Positions 1 to 8,034 of a stretch of DNA of 52,160 nt are shown one piece after another. The translations under genes were made by a program, and so were the position numbers. Below the pieces are notes generated by a model. That model searched no databases and had not been told where the DNA came from. It saw only the letters and a program-made list of their open reading frames with translations. This DNA comes from an uncultured Porphyromonadaceae bacterium (GTDB taxonomy: Bacteria > Bacteroidota > Bacteroidia > Bacteroidales > Muribaculaceae). Each line of letters opens with the position of its first letter. Position 1 is the first letter of the stretch. The DNA lies in the NCBI GenBank assembly GCA_900548875.1, contig URMA01000011.1, forward strand, positions 1 to 52,160, read 5' to 3'.

Positions 1-974
1 TATTGCGGCTTCGCTCGAAGCAGTTGCGCAAATGTCTGTATGAATCAGACGAGACTATCAAAAATACTCTTCCTGAAAAGAACACGGATGATAATCTGGA
101 ACATGAGCTTGACTACACCAAAGATCTGCTGAATGTCGTAGGTTCCAATCCCTGTCTTGCAGAAGTTCCTAAAATCAAGGAGCGTCTTAACATACTTAAG
201 GAGGTACTTTCAGATATTGAAGACCATTATGTAACGTCCAAGGACGAGGATGCCAGGATTGGGCACAAGAGTAAGGATGCCTCTTTCTTCGGATATAAGA
301 CCCATATCGCAATGAGTGATGAACGCATCATAACGGCTGCGACAGTCACCTCCGGAGAGAAAGGGGACGGCCCCCAGCTTCAGGAACTTGTAGGGCAGAG
401 CCGCACCAACGGCATGGTCGTTGATACAGTAGTCGGCGACACTGCGTACTCGGGCAAAGACAACATAATACTTTCAAATGACAAAGAAAATGGTTTTGAG
501 CTGGTTGCCAGATTAAATCCGACAATCAGCAATGGCACGCGTAAGGAAGAAAACCGTTTTGATTATAACAAGGATGCCGGAATGTATGTTTGTCCGGCCG
601 GGCATATGGCGATAAGAAAAGCGCGACAGGGAAAGAAGGGAGAGAAACAGAACCAGTCACTTGTCTTCTACTTTGATGTAGAGAAATGCAGAACATGTTC
701 ACGGCGGAACGGATGTTATAAAGAAGGGGCCAAAAGCAAGTCTTATGCCGTGCAGATTAAATCGGGAGAGCATCTGCAGCAAGCCGACTTTGAACAAACA
801 GATGAGTTCAAGACAAAGGCTAAAATACGATATAAAATCGAGGCCAAAAACGCAGAATTGAAGAATGTATTTGGATACGACCGTGCAGACTCGTATGGTC
901 TGGACTGTATGCGTATGCAAGGGGCAATGGTGATTTTTGTTGCAAATATAAAAAGAATCCTCAAACTGAGCTGA
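1..974 (+). CDS. IS1182-type transposase, 5' end cut by window edge
   Basis: DDE transposase that would cut and join the ends of its own insertion sequence. The frame is open from the first base of the window, so the N-terminal part lies outside; the TTG at 3 is probably an internal leucine codon. Counted from that codon, the DDE triad is best placed at Asp83 (in DEDARIG), Asp146 (in VVGDTAYSG) and Glu280 (in YKIEAKNAELK). Between the second Asp and the Glu lies a cysteine-rich stretch (CPAGH, then CRTCSRRNGC), usual in the IS1182/IS5-like group. The C-terminus (FVANIKRILKLS) looks native and shows no decay. It is convergent with rodA. Family assignment is from motif layout only. Confidence 0.85.
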   Translation, partial: LRLRSKQLRKCLYESDETIKNTLPEKNTDDNLEHELDYTKDLLNVVGSNPCLAEVPKIKERLNILKEVLSDIEDHYVTSKDEDARIGHKSKDASFFGYKTHIAMSDERIITAATVTSGEKGDGPQLQELVGQSRTNGMVVDTVVGDTAYSGKDNIILSNDKENGFELVARLNPTISNGTRKEENRFDYNKDAGMYVCPAGHMAIRKARQGKKGEKQNQSLVFYFDVEKCRTCSRRNGCYKEGAKSKSYAVQIKSGEHLQQADFEQTDEFKTKAKIRYKIEAKNAELKNVFGYDRADSYGLDCMRMQGAMVIFVANIKRILKLS

Positions 975-1062
975 GGACTGCTCATCATTATCCCAGAATA
1001 AGGCTGCACATGGCTGATTATAGTCAATACAGAGTCATATAACCTACCTATCGATAAAAATC

Positions 1063-1110
1063 AGAGTTCGTCAAGTCCTCGGATAAGGAGTTGACGAACT
1101 CTATATTTTT
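1063..1110. terminator. Bidirectional hairpin terminator between transposase and rodA
   Basis: A perfect 12-bp inverted repeat (1063-1074 with 1091-1102) continues inward, after one mismatch, with four more pairs. A T-rich run follows on the plus strand (1105-1110), and an A-run at 1056-1060 gives the T-run for the minus strand. The two flanking genes converge, so it can stop both. Confidence 0.65.
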
Positions 1111-1184
1111 CATATAATCCTCAGAGAACTCTGAATAGTGATTACTTTTTCAGTACCCTCCTCTCAGGGGTCCGATTTTCTCTT

Positions 1185-2648
1185 TTAATAATTATGTTGT
1201 GTGCGCGAAGCATCAATTTTTAGCAGGATAAACAACAGTAATGTGAAGGCGAGCAGTGAAGAACCGCCATAACTGAAGAAGGGTAATGGGATTCCAATGA
1301 CAGGGCAAAGCCCGATGACCATTCCAATGTTAATCCCCAAGTGGAACAGCAGGTAAGAGGCTACACAATATCCGTATACCCGCCCGAAAGCAGTATGTTG
1401 CCGTTCGGCAATCTGTATGATTTTCAAAATGAGTATCATGAAGATAATGAGAACAAGGCTCGTCCCGACAAAACCTTCTTCTTCCCCAATTGTGCAAAAT
1501 ATGAAGTCAGTATGTTGTTCCGGTACATATTTCAGTTTCGTTTGTGTCCCGTTTAAAAAGCCTTTGCCCCAAAAACCACCGGAACCGATGGCTATTTTTG
1601 ACTGGTTCACATTGTAGCCGGCGCCTCTAAGGTCTTCTTCTATACCTAATGCCACTTTAATACGCATTTGCTGGTGATTCCCAAGAATGTTTGAGAATAC
1701 ATAATTGATGGAAAATAGAAACAGAACGGAAGCAATGGCAAAAGTTACAGTTACTGCCAGTTTTTTTGCTTCCCTTTTGGTCATTTCGAAAACCAGATAG
1801 CCAATGGCCCCGACGAGTGCAGTATAGATCAGAAATCTGCCGTTCAGTTGTATATTGCATGCCATCAGTCCGAAATATATGGCGCTGAGTCCAGCGTATA
1901 TGTAAAAGATAATTCTTGTTGCCCTGCTGTTTCTGCAATAGACAAGTGCCATGCCGAGTACCATGAGAAGAATCAGCACCATGACAATAAATTCACCGCC
2001 CGAGACACCTAACACTTCTATTGACGAGTATTTCAGACCGACAACAAAAATGACGATGGCACAGAGTCCTGCATAAAGGATCAATCCGCTCATTCCTTCA
2101 CGATAAAGGACAAAGATCAGAGAGGTGAAAACCAGCGCGGATCCTGTTTCGTTTTGAAGTAGGATCAGTACAATGGGCAGAAAAATGATGACGGCGGCTT
2201 TGACATAATTGCTCGCTTTGGCGTTAAGGGAAAAGTTGTAGGAGTTGAAAAGTTTCGCCAATGCCAGTGCTGTCGCAAATTTCGCAAATTCGGCAGGTTG
2301 CAGACTTACAGGTCCAAGTACAATCCAAGAATGTGAACCTTTAATGTTTGGTGCAACGAATATCGTAACAATCAACAAGATAATGATGATTGAATATATG
2401 AGATAGGCATACGTTTCGAAAAACCAGTCGTCGAGCATGAGTATGGCGGTACCGATGCCAAAAGATAGTATTATCCAACCGAATTGTTTTCCGGAAAATT
2501 CCGATAGATCCAATATGCTCGCGTTGTCGAAGTCGTAACTAGCTGCATAGATGCTGATGGCTCCGGCTATGACCAGCAGCGCATAGATGATTATGATGGA
2601 ATAGTCGACATTCCTGAATATGCTTTTATTTGATGTTCCAAGTGCCAC
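1185..2648 (-). CDS. rodA: Rod-shape SEDS glycosyltransferase RodA
   Basis: Integral membrane peptidoglycan glycosyltransferase of the SEDS family, which polymerises lipid II in the elongation machinery with a class B penicillin-binding protein. The 487-residue product is hydrophobic throughout, with about ten membrane segments. It carries NETGSAL at the position of the family's QPDLGTA-type motif and a C-terminal PFFSYGGSS signature. It is longer than enterobacterial RodA (about 370) because of an extra hydrophobic middle region. The start is GTG at 2648; no ATG precedes the first membrane segment, and a -7 box (TAACTTTG) lies about 30 nt upstream. In many Bacteroidales rodA follows mreBCD and the PBP2 gene; here it stands alone, divergent from tig and facing an insertion sequence. 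Confidence 0.93.
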   Translation of the reverse strand: MALGTSNKSIFRNVDYSIIIIYALLVIAGAISIYAASYDFDNASILDLSEFSGKQFGWIILSFGIGTAILMLDDWFFETYAYLIYSIIIILLIVTIFVAPNIKGSHSWIVLGPVSLQPAEFAKFATALALAKLFNSYNFSLNAKASNYVKAAVIIFLPIVLILLQNETGSALVFTSLIFVLYREGMSGLILYAGLCAIVIFVVGLKYSSIEVLGVSGGEFIVMVLILLMVLGMALVYCRNSRATRIIFYIYAGLSAIYFGLMACNIQLNGRFLIYTALVGAIGYLVFEMTKREAKKLAVTVTFAIASVLFLFSINYVFSNILGNHQQMRIKVALGIEEDLRGAGYNVNQSKIAIGSGGFWGKGFLNGTQTKLKYVPEQHTDFIFCTIGEEEGFVGTSLVLIIFMILILKIIQIAERQHTAFGRVYGYCVASYLLFHLGINIGMVIGLCPVIGIPLPFFSYGGSSLLAFTLLLFILLKIDASRTQHNY

Positions 2649-2676
2649 GATTGAATTCTTTAGATTTTTAATGGTG

Positions 2677-2684
2677 CAAAGTTA
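2677..2684 (-). promoter_or_regulatory. -7 box of the rodA promoter
   Basis: TAACTTTG on the minus strand matches the Bacteroidetes TAnnTTTG element and lies about 30 nt before the GTG start. No clear TTG was found at the -33 position. Confidence 0.55.
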
Positions 2685-2835
2685 TAAAATATAGATTAAT
2701 CAGAAAAAGAAGACGTGGAAAGATGCTTTTTGAAATTTTCGTTGAAAGTTGAAGATTTGGGGTACCTTGATTGTCAGATAAAATCAACATTTAGTTAGTT
2801 TTAACTTGCAAGACGTGCAAAAAAGTGGTGTTAAA

Positions 2836-2867
2836 TTTGTTAATAGTCTCAATAAGATGTAATTTTG
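2836..2867 (+). promoter_or_regulatory. Promoter of tig (TTTG, 20 nt, TAATTTTG)
   Basis: TTTG at 2836-2839 and TAATTTTG at 2860-2867 are 20 nt apart, the standard Bacteroidetes sigma-ABfr layout. The transcript would begin near 2873, giving a leader of about 64 nt before the ATG at 2937. Confidence 0.7.
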
Positions 2868-2936
2868 CAGTCCAGAAAGAACAGGGCTTTTTTCTTAATG
2901 TGAATAATAACTGAAAAATAAAATAAATTTTACGAG

Positions 2937-4283
2937 ATGAACGTAACAATTGAAAAAAACGGCAATGTGAATGCTGTTATCACAGTATCGCTTGAAGAAA
3001 AAGACTATCAGGATAAAGTAATTAAAGATTTGAAGACAATTGGTTTGAAACACCATATTGATGGCTTCCGTCCTGGTAAAGTTCCGACAGGCATTTTGAA
3101 AAAAATGTTTGGCAAACAAGTATTGGCGGATGTGGTTAATCGTGAAACTGTAGATGCGCTCTTCAATTTTATCAAAGAAAATAACCTCAGCGTACTGGGT
3201 GAACCATTGGCTGACGAATCCCAAGAAGTAGATCTTTCTAAGAAAGACTATACTTTTAAATTCGAAGTGGGTCTTGCTCCTGAATTCAATGTGGAATTGA
3301 ACAAGGATGTGAAAGTTCCATATTACACTATTGCAGTTGATGATGCAATGGTTCAGCGTCAGATTGATGCTTATGCCCGTCGTTTTGGCACACAGGTGAC
3401 TGGCGAAAAGGTTGACGAAACAGCCTTGGTTAAAGGTTCTGTCGTTGAATTGAACGAAGACGGTAGCGTAAAAGAGGGTGGACACACTACAAATACTATC
3501 TTGTCTATGGAATATTTGAAGGGCACAGACGAAGGTGCGAAATTCATGGACAAGGTTGTTGGCGACAAAGTGGTTTTCAATCCGAAAGCAGCAAGCAAGG
3601 GCAGCGCAGCTGAAATTGCTACAATGCTGAATGTTGAAAAAGCAGAAGCTGAAAATATTGAATCCAACTTTGAGTTGACAATTTCTGAAATTATTGTCTT
3701 GAAGTTGGCTGAAATGAACCAGGAATTCTTCGACAATGTGTTTGGTAAAGGTGCCGTAAGCAATGAAGAAGAATTTAAGGCTAAAATGAAGGAAACAATC
3801 GCTTCACAATTGATTCTTGACAGCAACTATCGTTTCACTATTGACGCTCAGAAAGTTATCATGGCTCAGGTTGGCGAAATGGAACTGCCGGTTGAGTTCT
3901 TGAAGAAATGGTTGAAGAAAACGAATGAAAAAATCAACGATGAAAATGTTGACGAAGAATTCAACCGTATGCGTCCGGCTGCTGAATGGCAATTGGTAAA
4001 GGAAAAAATCGCTAAGAACCTTGATGTAAAGGTTGGTGAAGAAGATTTGAAGAATGAAGCCAAATTGTTGGCCGCTCAGCAATTCGCTCAATATGGTATG
4101 ACAAACGTACCTGACGAATTGATTGAAAAGTATTCTAAGGATTTCCTTGAAAATAAAGAATATCGTCAGCACTTGGTAGAGAAGGCCGTTGAAGACAAAC
4201 TCTTTGCTGCAATTAAAGAAGCTGTAAGTTTGGATGAAAAGACAGTTTCAGTTGAAGAATTCAACGATCTGTTCAAGGCATAA
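2937..4283 (+). CDS. tig: Trigger factor
   Basis: Ribosome-bound chaperone that shields nascent chains at the exit tunnel. The 448-residue length is normal. The ribosome-docking signature GFRPGKVP is at residues 43-50 in the N-terminal domain. Residues about 130-250 take the place of the FKBP-like domain, which is poorly conserved, as is usual in Bacteroidetes. The rest is the charged helical C-terminal chaperone domain. The ATG start has no Shine-Dalgarno sequence, in line with most genes here. The gene is monocistronic, with its own promoter and a strong hairpin terminator 23 nt after the stop. Codon use is rich in GAA, AAA and TTG, consistent with high expression. Confidence 0.95.
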   Translation: MNVTIEKNGNVNAVITVSLEEKDYQDKVIKDLKTIGLKHHIDGFRPGKVPTGILKKMFGKQVLADVVNRETVDALFNFIKENNLSVLGEPLADESQEVDLSKKDYTFKFEVGLAPEFNVELNKDVKVPYYTIAVDDAMVQRQIDAYARRFGTQVTGEKVDETALVKGSVVELNEDGSVKEGGHTTNTILSMEYLKGTDEGAKFMDKVVGDKVVFNPKAASKGSAAEIATMLNVEKAEAENIESNFELTISEIIVLKLAEMNQEFFDNVFGKGAVSNEEEFKAKMKETIASQLILDSNYRFTIDAQKVIMAQVGEMELPVEFLKKWLKKTNEKINDENVDEEFNRMRPAAEWQLVKEKIAKNLDVKVGEEDLKNEAKLLAAQQFAQYGMTNVPDELIEKYSKDFLENKEYRQHLVEKAVEDKLFAAIKEAVSLDEKTVSVEEFNDLFKA

Positions 4284-4305
4284 CAGTCTCTTGAGAGAAA
4301 AATAT

Positions 4306-4345
4306 TCGGGCAGGCAATTTCGAATTGTCTGCCCGATTTTTTTTT
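4306..4345 (+). terminator. Intrinsic terminator of tig
   Basis: A 13-bp stem (4306-4318 with 4324-4336, one G-T pair) with a 5-nt loop is followed by a run of T ending at 4345. Confidence 0.85.
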
Positions 4346-4359
4346 AGAATACTTGTGAT

Positions 4360-5302
4360 TTAGTTTTCGGGATCAAAGCTGTCAATCTTGTAGAATCTTA
4401 CTATTGTGTCATGGACAGGGAGGTGGATGGTAAGTATATTGTTCTCAAGGGTGGCATATCCTTCGTCGACTAATGGCTTTTTGTTGGAACCGTACCATTG
4501 GATGTCGTATTGATCAACAAATGGAGTGGCAGTTAAAACGCCCTTCAGCATCATCGGCTTCCAATAAACAGCATGGGCACTCGCCCCAGTCATGTAAACA
4601 ATGTCATATTTTCCGGGAGAATTTTCAATGATTGCAATCGTGTACCTGCCGCCAAGCCGCAGAAGCGATTCATTCATATTTCTGTCCAGATAAGTCCAAT
4701 TGCCTACAATGGGGTTGTTTGCCTGTTGTAAAATGGAATCGATATGCGCGTATGTGTATTGCGTTTGGTTTTGCAATTCTTTCTTTTCTGAAGCATAAAA
4801 GCTGACTCGTTTGACGGTAATTCTATTTTTCGGCGAAACAAAATATCCCATTCGGCAAGTATCTCCATTGGGTTTCCATTTGAAAGAAAGGCACTTTTTA
4901 AGTTCTTTGTGACCAAGATATGCGGATAAAATTCCGTCTGTATAGTTGATGGAAAACGAATTGTATTGTTCGTGTGTGTCTATTCCCGATTTTATTTTTG
5001 TTGACTGTAGTATGTGTTTCGTTTTGCCTGTCACATGAATGAATTCGAGTAGGGCATACGGTTCGTTGAATACATCGTCAAATTCTGCGGTGTTGCAATA
5101 TTTGAGGGATAGCAGGTTGTAGTCATCTGGGGATATGTAGTCAATGACCAGTCCGTGTCTGCGATCTCCAGTCTGTTTCCGGAAACGGCTCTGTGATTCA
5201 GTTTTCGCACAGTTCATCGGAAAGGTAATCCCAATAAACCGATTGCCCCCATAGTTGGCTGTAAAAGAGGATGGACAATATAAATGCGACTGTTTTTCTC
5301 AT
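4360..5302 (-). pseudogene. Secreted protein of unknown function, signal peptide and body in different frames
   Basis: I do not recognise the family. A good signal peptide begins at an ATG at 5302 (MRKTVAFILSILFYSQLWGQ). That frame meets a TGA at 5198-5200 after 34 codons. The remaining body, about 280 residues down to 4360, continues in the +1 frame and has no export signal of its own if started at the ATG at 5217. Removing one base near 5200 joins the two into one secreted protein of about 313 residues (..SDELCENESQSRF..). A -7 box (TATCTTTG) just upstream of 5302 supports that start. The last 110 residues, from GNWTYLDRN, are rich in beta-strand and resemble lipocalin-like folds, but this is only a guess. 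A natural frameshift, a sequencing error or recoding are all possible. Confidence 0.6.
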
Positions 5303-5673
5303 AATATTAATAAGGCTTTTTGCAAAGATAGTGCAATGTGAAGGCAGAAAAAACAACCTGGCTTGATTTTTTTTGCAGAGATGTGGTCTGCCGATACAAA
5401 GATGGTGAAAGGTGAGAGGAGAATAAAATGGCGAAACTGGTTTCAGATATTTTTTATTCCGAGCCGCATCCTATCTTATGCAAAGATGACGAAAAGACGG
5501 GATAAAAGCAACGGAATGTAGAATTGGAATCGGTTAGTTTTGTGAAGGATAGGCGTTTGGCAAGTTTTCAGAGCAAAATATATGTGTGCCGGATTGTATC
5601 TCGGAATGCATTTTTGACGGATTAGGGCTATAAATAAGATGTTCGGGTGTATGTGTAATTCCATAAATAATCG
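5303..5673. other. Gene-poor interval between the secreted gene and the LysE-type gene
   Basis: About 370 nt. Besides the minus-strand -7 box at 5323-5330, I see only a second CAAAGAT-type motif near 5480 and a 25-codon ORF at 5428-5505 (MAKLVSDIFYSEPHPILC..) preceded by GAGGAG. I found no homology that I recognise and no RNA fold. It may be a decayed gene or plain spacer. Confidence 0.4.
5323..5330 (-). promoter_or_regulatory. -7 box upstream of the frame-split secreted gene
   Basis: TATCTTTG on the minus strand matches TAnnTTTG and ends 20 nt before the signal-peptide ATG at 5302. It argues that the true gene starts there and not at 5217. Confidence 0.5.
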
Positions 5674-5681
5674 TATATTTG
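5674..5681 (+). promoter_or_regulatory. -7 box of the LysE-type gene
   Basis: TATATTTG matches TAnnTTTG. The transcript would begin near 5687, only about 9 nt before the ATG at 5696. This rules out the longer in-frame start at 5639. Confidence 0.55.
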
Positions 5682-5695
5682 TAGGGTTAAATGAT

Positions 5696-6337
5696 ATGGA
5701 TATTCTATTTGCGATTATACACGGAATAGCTATCGGGGTGTTGATATCGGCTCCAATGGGGCCGGTCGGGATGTTGTGCATTCAGAGGACCTTGAATAAA
5801 GGTCGCTTGTCCGGATTTTATACCGGTTTGGGTGCCACGCTTTCCGATTTGATTTATGCTTTGCTGGTTGGGTTGTGTATGTCGATGATTACCGGATTTG
5901 TTGAAGCCCATGAGATTATGTTGCAATTGGTGGGCAGCGTCGTATTGTTGGGCTTTGGCATTTACATTGCCCGTAAAAATCCGGCTAAGGCTTTGAAAGC
6001 TCAGGGATGTAAGCCCCCAAAGAATAGTTATCACCAGGACTTGATAACGGGATTCTTGTTTACATTTTCCAACCCGCTGATTATTTTCCTTATTATTGGC
6101 CTGTATGCCCGTTTTGGTTTTCCGGCTCCGGATTTTAAGTTATATCATTATGTAATCGGATTCCTGTCGATTTTGTTGGGAGCGGTTTCGTGGTGGTTGA
6201 TGATAACTTATTTTGTCAATAAAGTACGAGGACATTTTAATGTGCGTAGTATGTGGATTGTCAATATTGTTATTGGCAGTTTGATTTGTTTAATGTCATT
6301 CATTGGTTTTATAATGTCAGTAATTGAATTGGTATGA
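5696..6337 (+). CDS. LysE/RhtB-family exporter
   Basis: Inner-membrane exporter of the LysE superfamily, whose known members export amino acids; the substrate here is unknown. The 213-residue product has about six hydrophobic segments. The N-terminal segment contains the family pattern SAPMGPVGMLCIQRTL, followed by GRLSGFYTGLGATLSD. A second conserved stretch, LFTFSNPLIIF, is near the middle. The start at 5696 is chosen because the -7 box at 5674-5681 would leave a longer start upstream of transcription. The stop overlaps the next start by 4 nt (ATGA), so the CBM9-like gene is translationally coupled. Confidence 0.85.
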   Translation: MDILFAIIHGIAIGVLISAPMGPVGMLCIQRTLNKGRLSGFYTGLGATLSDLIYALLVGLCMSMITGFVEAHEIMLQLVGSVVLLGFGIYIARKNPAKALKAQGCKPPKNSYHQDLITGFLFTFSNPLIIFLIIGLYARFGFPAPDFKLYHYVIGFLSILLGAVSWWLMITYFVNKVRGHFNVRSMWIVNIVIGSLICLMSFIGFIMSVIELV

Positions 6338-6993
6338 ATAAAGATTGCTTGATGAAAGTTCCCAAAATGGTGGAACTTGACGGATTGACAATGGACGCTG
6401 TGTCGGAGGTGTTGAGCTCAAAAGCCCCAACGTATGGAATCAATTGTGTTAATTGGGAAAAGCAGTTCCCTTATCATCCCTTGACAGAAATTACAATTGC
6501 CCATAGTGGAAAATATATATATGTAAATTTCTTCGTGCATTGCAATTATTTAAGAGCTGTAAACTATCGGAACAATACCAACGTATGTGAAGACAGTTGC
6601 GTGGAATTTTTCTTGAAGGTGCCGGGCAGTGAAGAATATTGGAACTTTGAATTCAATTGCATCGGTACAGTAAATGCATCGCATCGTAAGGACCGCAAGC
6701 ATCCCACACGTCTGACTGATGCTGAAATTAGCCGGATAAAGCGTTATGCTTCGTGCGGAACTTCACCGTTTAATGAAATGGAAGGCTTGTTTCCATGGAC
6801 TTTGACAATCGCCATCCCGTTCGATTTGATTGGGTTGGATGCGGAATCCTTGCCTGTAACCATAGAAGGAAATTTCTATAAATGTGCATCAGGTACGAGC
6901 ATGCCTCATTATTTAAGTTGGGCTCCAATTAAAACTGAAGCCCCAAACTTTCATTGCCCGGAATTCTTCGGACAGATATTGCTCTGTGATTAG
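6334..6993 (+). CDS. CBM9-like carbohydrate-binding-fold protein
   Basis: 219-residue soluble protein with no signal peptide. Its centre (EDSCVEFFLKV, WNFEFNCIGTVNASHRKDRK) and end (FYKCASGTSMPHYLSWAPI, FHCPEFFGQI) match the single-domain CBM9-like family common in Bacteroidales. CBM9 domains bind sugars in xylanases, but stand-alone cytoplasmic members have no established role. Six or more cysteines are spread along the chain. Its start overlaps the stop of the LysE-type gene (ATGA); an alternative ATG lies six codons in, at 6352. Its stop overlaps the stop of the convergent nitroreductase gene by 4 nt, with no terminator between them. Confidence 0.8.
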   Translation: MNKDCLMKVPKMVELDGLTMDAVSEVLSSKAPTYGINCVNWEKQFPYHPLTEITIAHSGKYIYVNFFVHCNYLRAVNYRNNTNVCEDSCVEFFLKVPGSEEYWNFEFNCIGTVNASHRKDRKHPTRLTDAEISRIKRYASCGTSPFNEMEGLFPWTLTIAIPFDLIGLDAESLPVTIEGNFYKCASGTSMPHYLSWAPIKTEAPNFHCPEFFGQILLCD

Positions 6994-7754
6994 TCTTTTC
7001 GATGAGTGGGAAAATGAAATCCTTGCTCTTCAATAAACTTGTAGAATATATCTGAAAACAGTTCGTTGTTTTCTTTGGTATATCGGATGTCGGTGAAAAC
7101 TTGGGCCAGATTTTCTTTCCCATTTTCAGCGACATATTTTTTGTTGATTTCCAATGACTCTTTTTCGGCATGAATCTCCCGAATTTGTTCGGCGGAATAG
7201 TCGTTGTAGGTGTTTTTGTGAACGATTCCGCAAATGGGTAGTCTTTCTGCCTTTTCACTATTGTCGTCTGGATAGCCGACAGTTAGTGTGATGACGGGTA
7301 CTACTAATTTAGGGAGGTTTAATACGGATGCAATGTCAGGAGCATTATAGGTCGTTGTGCCGAGATAACAGCAACCTAAACCGTTCATTTCAGCAATAGT
7401 GTTGAATTGCTGAGCAAAGATTGTCACGTCCAGCAAAGCGGCGATAAATGATTGGAAATTATCATAACCATGTTTGGCATTGCTCAGATCGCACCATTTT
7501 ACAAACCGGTTGAAATCTGCACAGAAAGTGATGACCATAGGGGCGTTCTTAATAGCCGGTTGGTTGAAGTGGCAGGGTGACAGTTTCTCTATTATATTTT
7601 TGTCTGTGCTGACGATTGCGCTATAGAGTTGCATGTTGCCAGTGGTCGGTGCCTGCATTGCCTGTGAAAGAAAGTCGTATACCAATGCTTCGTCGACAGG
7701 TTTGTCCTGGTATTTGCGGACAGTTTTTCGATTTTTGAAATAATTGCTATTCAT
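6990..7754 (-). CDS. Nitroreductase-family FMN oxidoreductase
   Basis: Flavin-dependent NAD(P)H oxidoreductase of the nitroreductase fold, cytoplasmic and probably dimeric. The N-terminal FKNRKTVRKYQDKPVDE with SQAMQAPTTGNMQ forms the usual phosphate-contacting part of the FMN site. The middle LGCCYLGTTTYN corresponds to the conserved glycine-rich segment, and VPVITLTVGYPDDN is typical of the NfsA/FRase-like branch, as is the length of 254. The physiological substrate cannot be inferred. It has its own -7 box upstream. Its last four bases overlap the end of the convergent CBM9-like gene. Confidence 0.85.
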   Translation of the reverse strand: MNSNYFKNRKTVRKYQDKPVDEALVYDFLSQAMQAPTTGNMQLYSAIVSTDKNIIEKLSPCHFNQPAIKNAPMVITFCADFNRFVKWCDLSNAKHGYDNFQSFIAALLDVTIFAQQFNTIAEMNGLGCCYLGTTTYNAPDIASVLNLPKLVVPVITLTVGYPDDNSEKAERLPICGIVHKNTYNDYSAEQIREIHAEKESLEINKKYVAENGKENLAQVFTDIRYTKENNELFSDIFYKFIEEQGFHFPTHRKD

Positions 7755-7781
7755 GTTTTTACAGTCGTTTTTTTACGATTA

Positions 7782-7789
7782 CAAATATA
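7782..7789 (-). promoter_or_regulatory. -7 box of the nitroreductase gene
   Basis: TATATTTG on the minus strand matches TAnnTTTG and lies about 28 nt upstream of the ATG at 7754. Confidence 0.55.
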
Positions 7790-7855
7790 CAAATTTTATT
7801 GACAGTCAGTATTGCTCATTTTCGTATGGGTTTTGCCTTAAATTATATATGTTTG

Positions 7856-7938
7856 TTGATTTGGAAAACTTTAGATATATATACATGTATCTAAATATTT
7901 GTTTTACAGATGTTTGACTTTTTGATTTGGAAAACTTT
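7856..7938. repeat. Two copies of a 17-bp direct repeat upstream of nrdJ
   Basis: TTGATTTGGAAAACTTT occurs exactly at 7856-7872 and again at 7922-7938, with a start-to-start distance of 66 bp. Between the copies lies the palindrome at 7870-7895. The pair sits 31-136 bp before the nrdJ -33 element and could be a regulator's binding site; it does not match the NrdR box consensus. Confidence 0.75.
7870..7895. repeat. Palindrome upstream of nrdJ
   Basis: Arms TTTAGATA (7870-7877) and TATCTAAA (7888-7895) flank a spacer that overlaps a second perfect 10-bp palindrome, ATACATGTAT (7881-7890). It overlaps the end of the first 17-bp repeat. Confidence 0.6.
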
Positions 7939-7968
7939 GAAATAATCTGAAAAATAATTGTTATATAT

Positions 7969-7999
7969 TTTGATGGTAAATATTTTTTTGCAATCTTTG
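7969..7999 (+). promoter_or_regulatory. Promoter of nrdJ (TTTG, 19 nt, AATCTTTG)
   Basis: TTTG at 7969-7972 and AATCTTTG at 7992-7999 (one mismatch to TAnnTTTG) are 19 nt apart. Transcription would begin near 8005. This makes the GTG at 8005 an unlikely start and favours the GTG at 8035. Confidence 0.6.
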
Positions 8000-8034
8000 C
8001 AAAAGTGATAAACAATCCTTCAAAATATATAAAA

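Larger units (their letters stand above)
1..1110 (+). mobile_element. Right part of an IS1182-family insertion sequence
   Basis: The transposase and the following bases form the right-hand part of an insertion sequence whose left end is outside the window. I could not identify its right terminal inverted repeat or a target duplication, so the end given is a guess placed after the hairpin at 1063-1102. The element must end before the rodA stop codon at 1185. Confidence 0.4.

Noticed and set aside
5428..5505. 25-codon ORF (MAKLVSDIFYSEPHPILC..) preceded by GAGGAG
   Set aside because: Too short to judge, no recognised relatives, and Shine-Dalgarno motifs are not a reliable start signal in this genome. 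Kept only as a remark on the interval.
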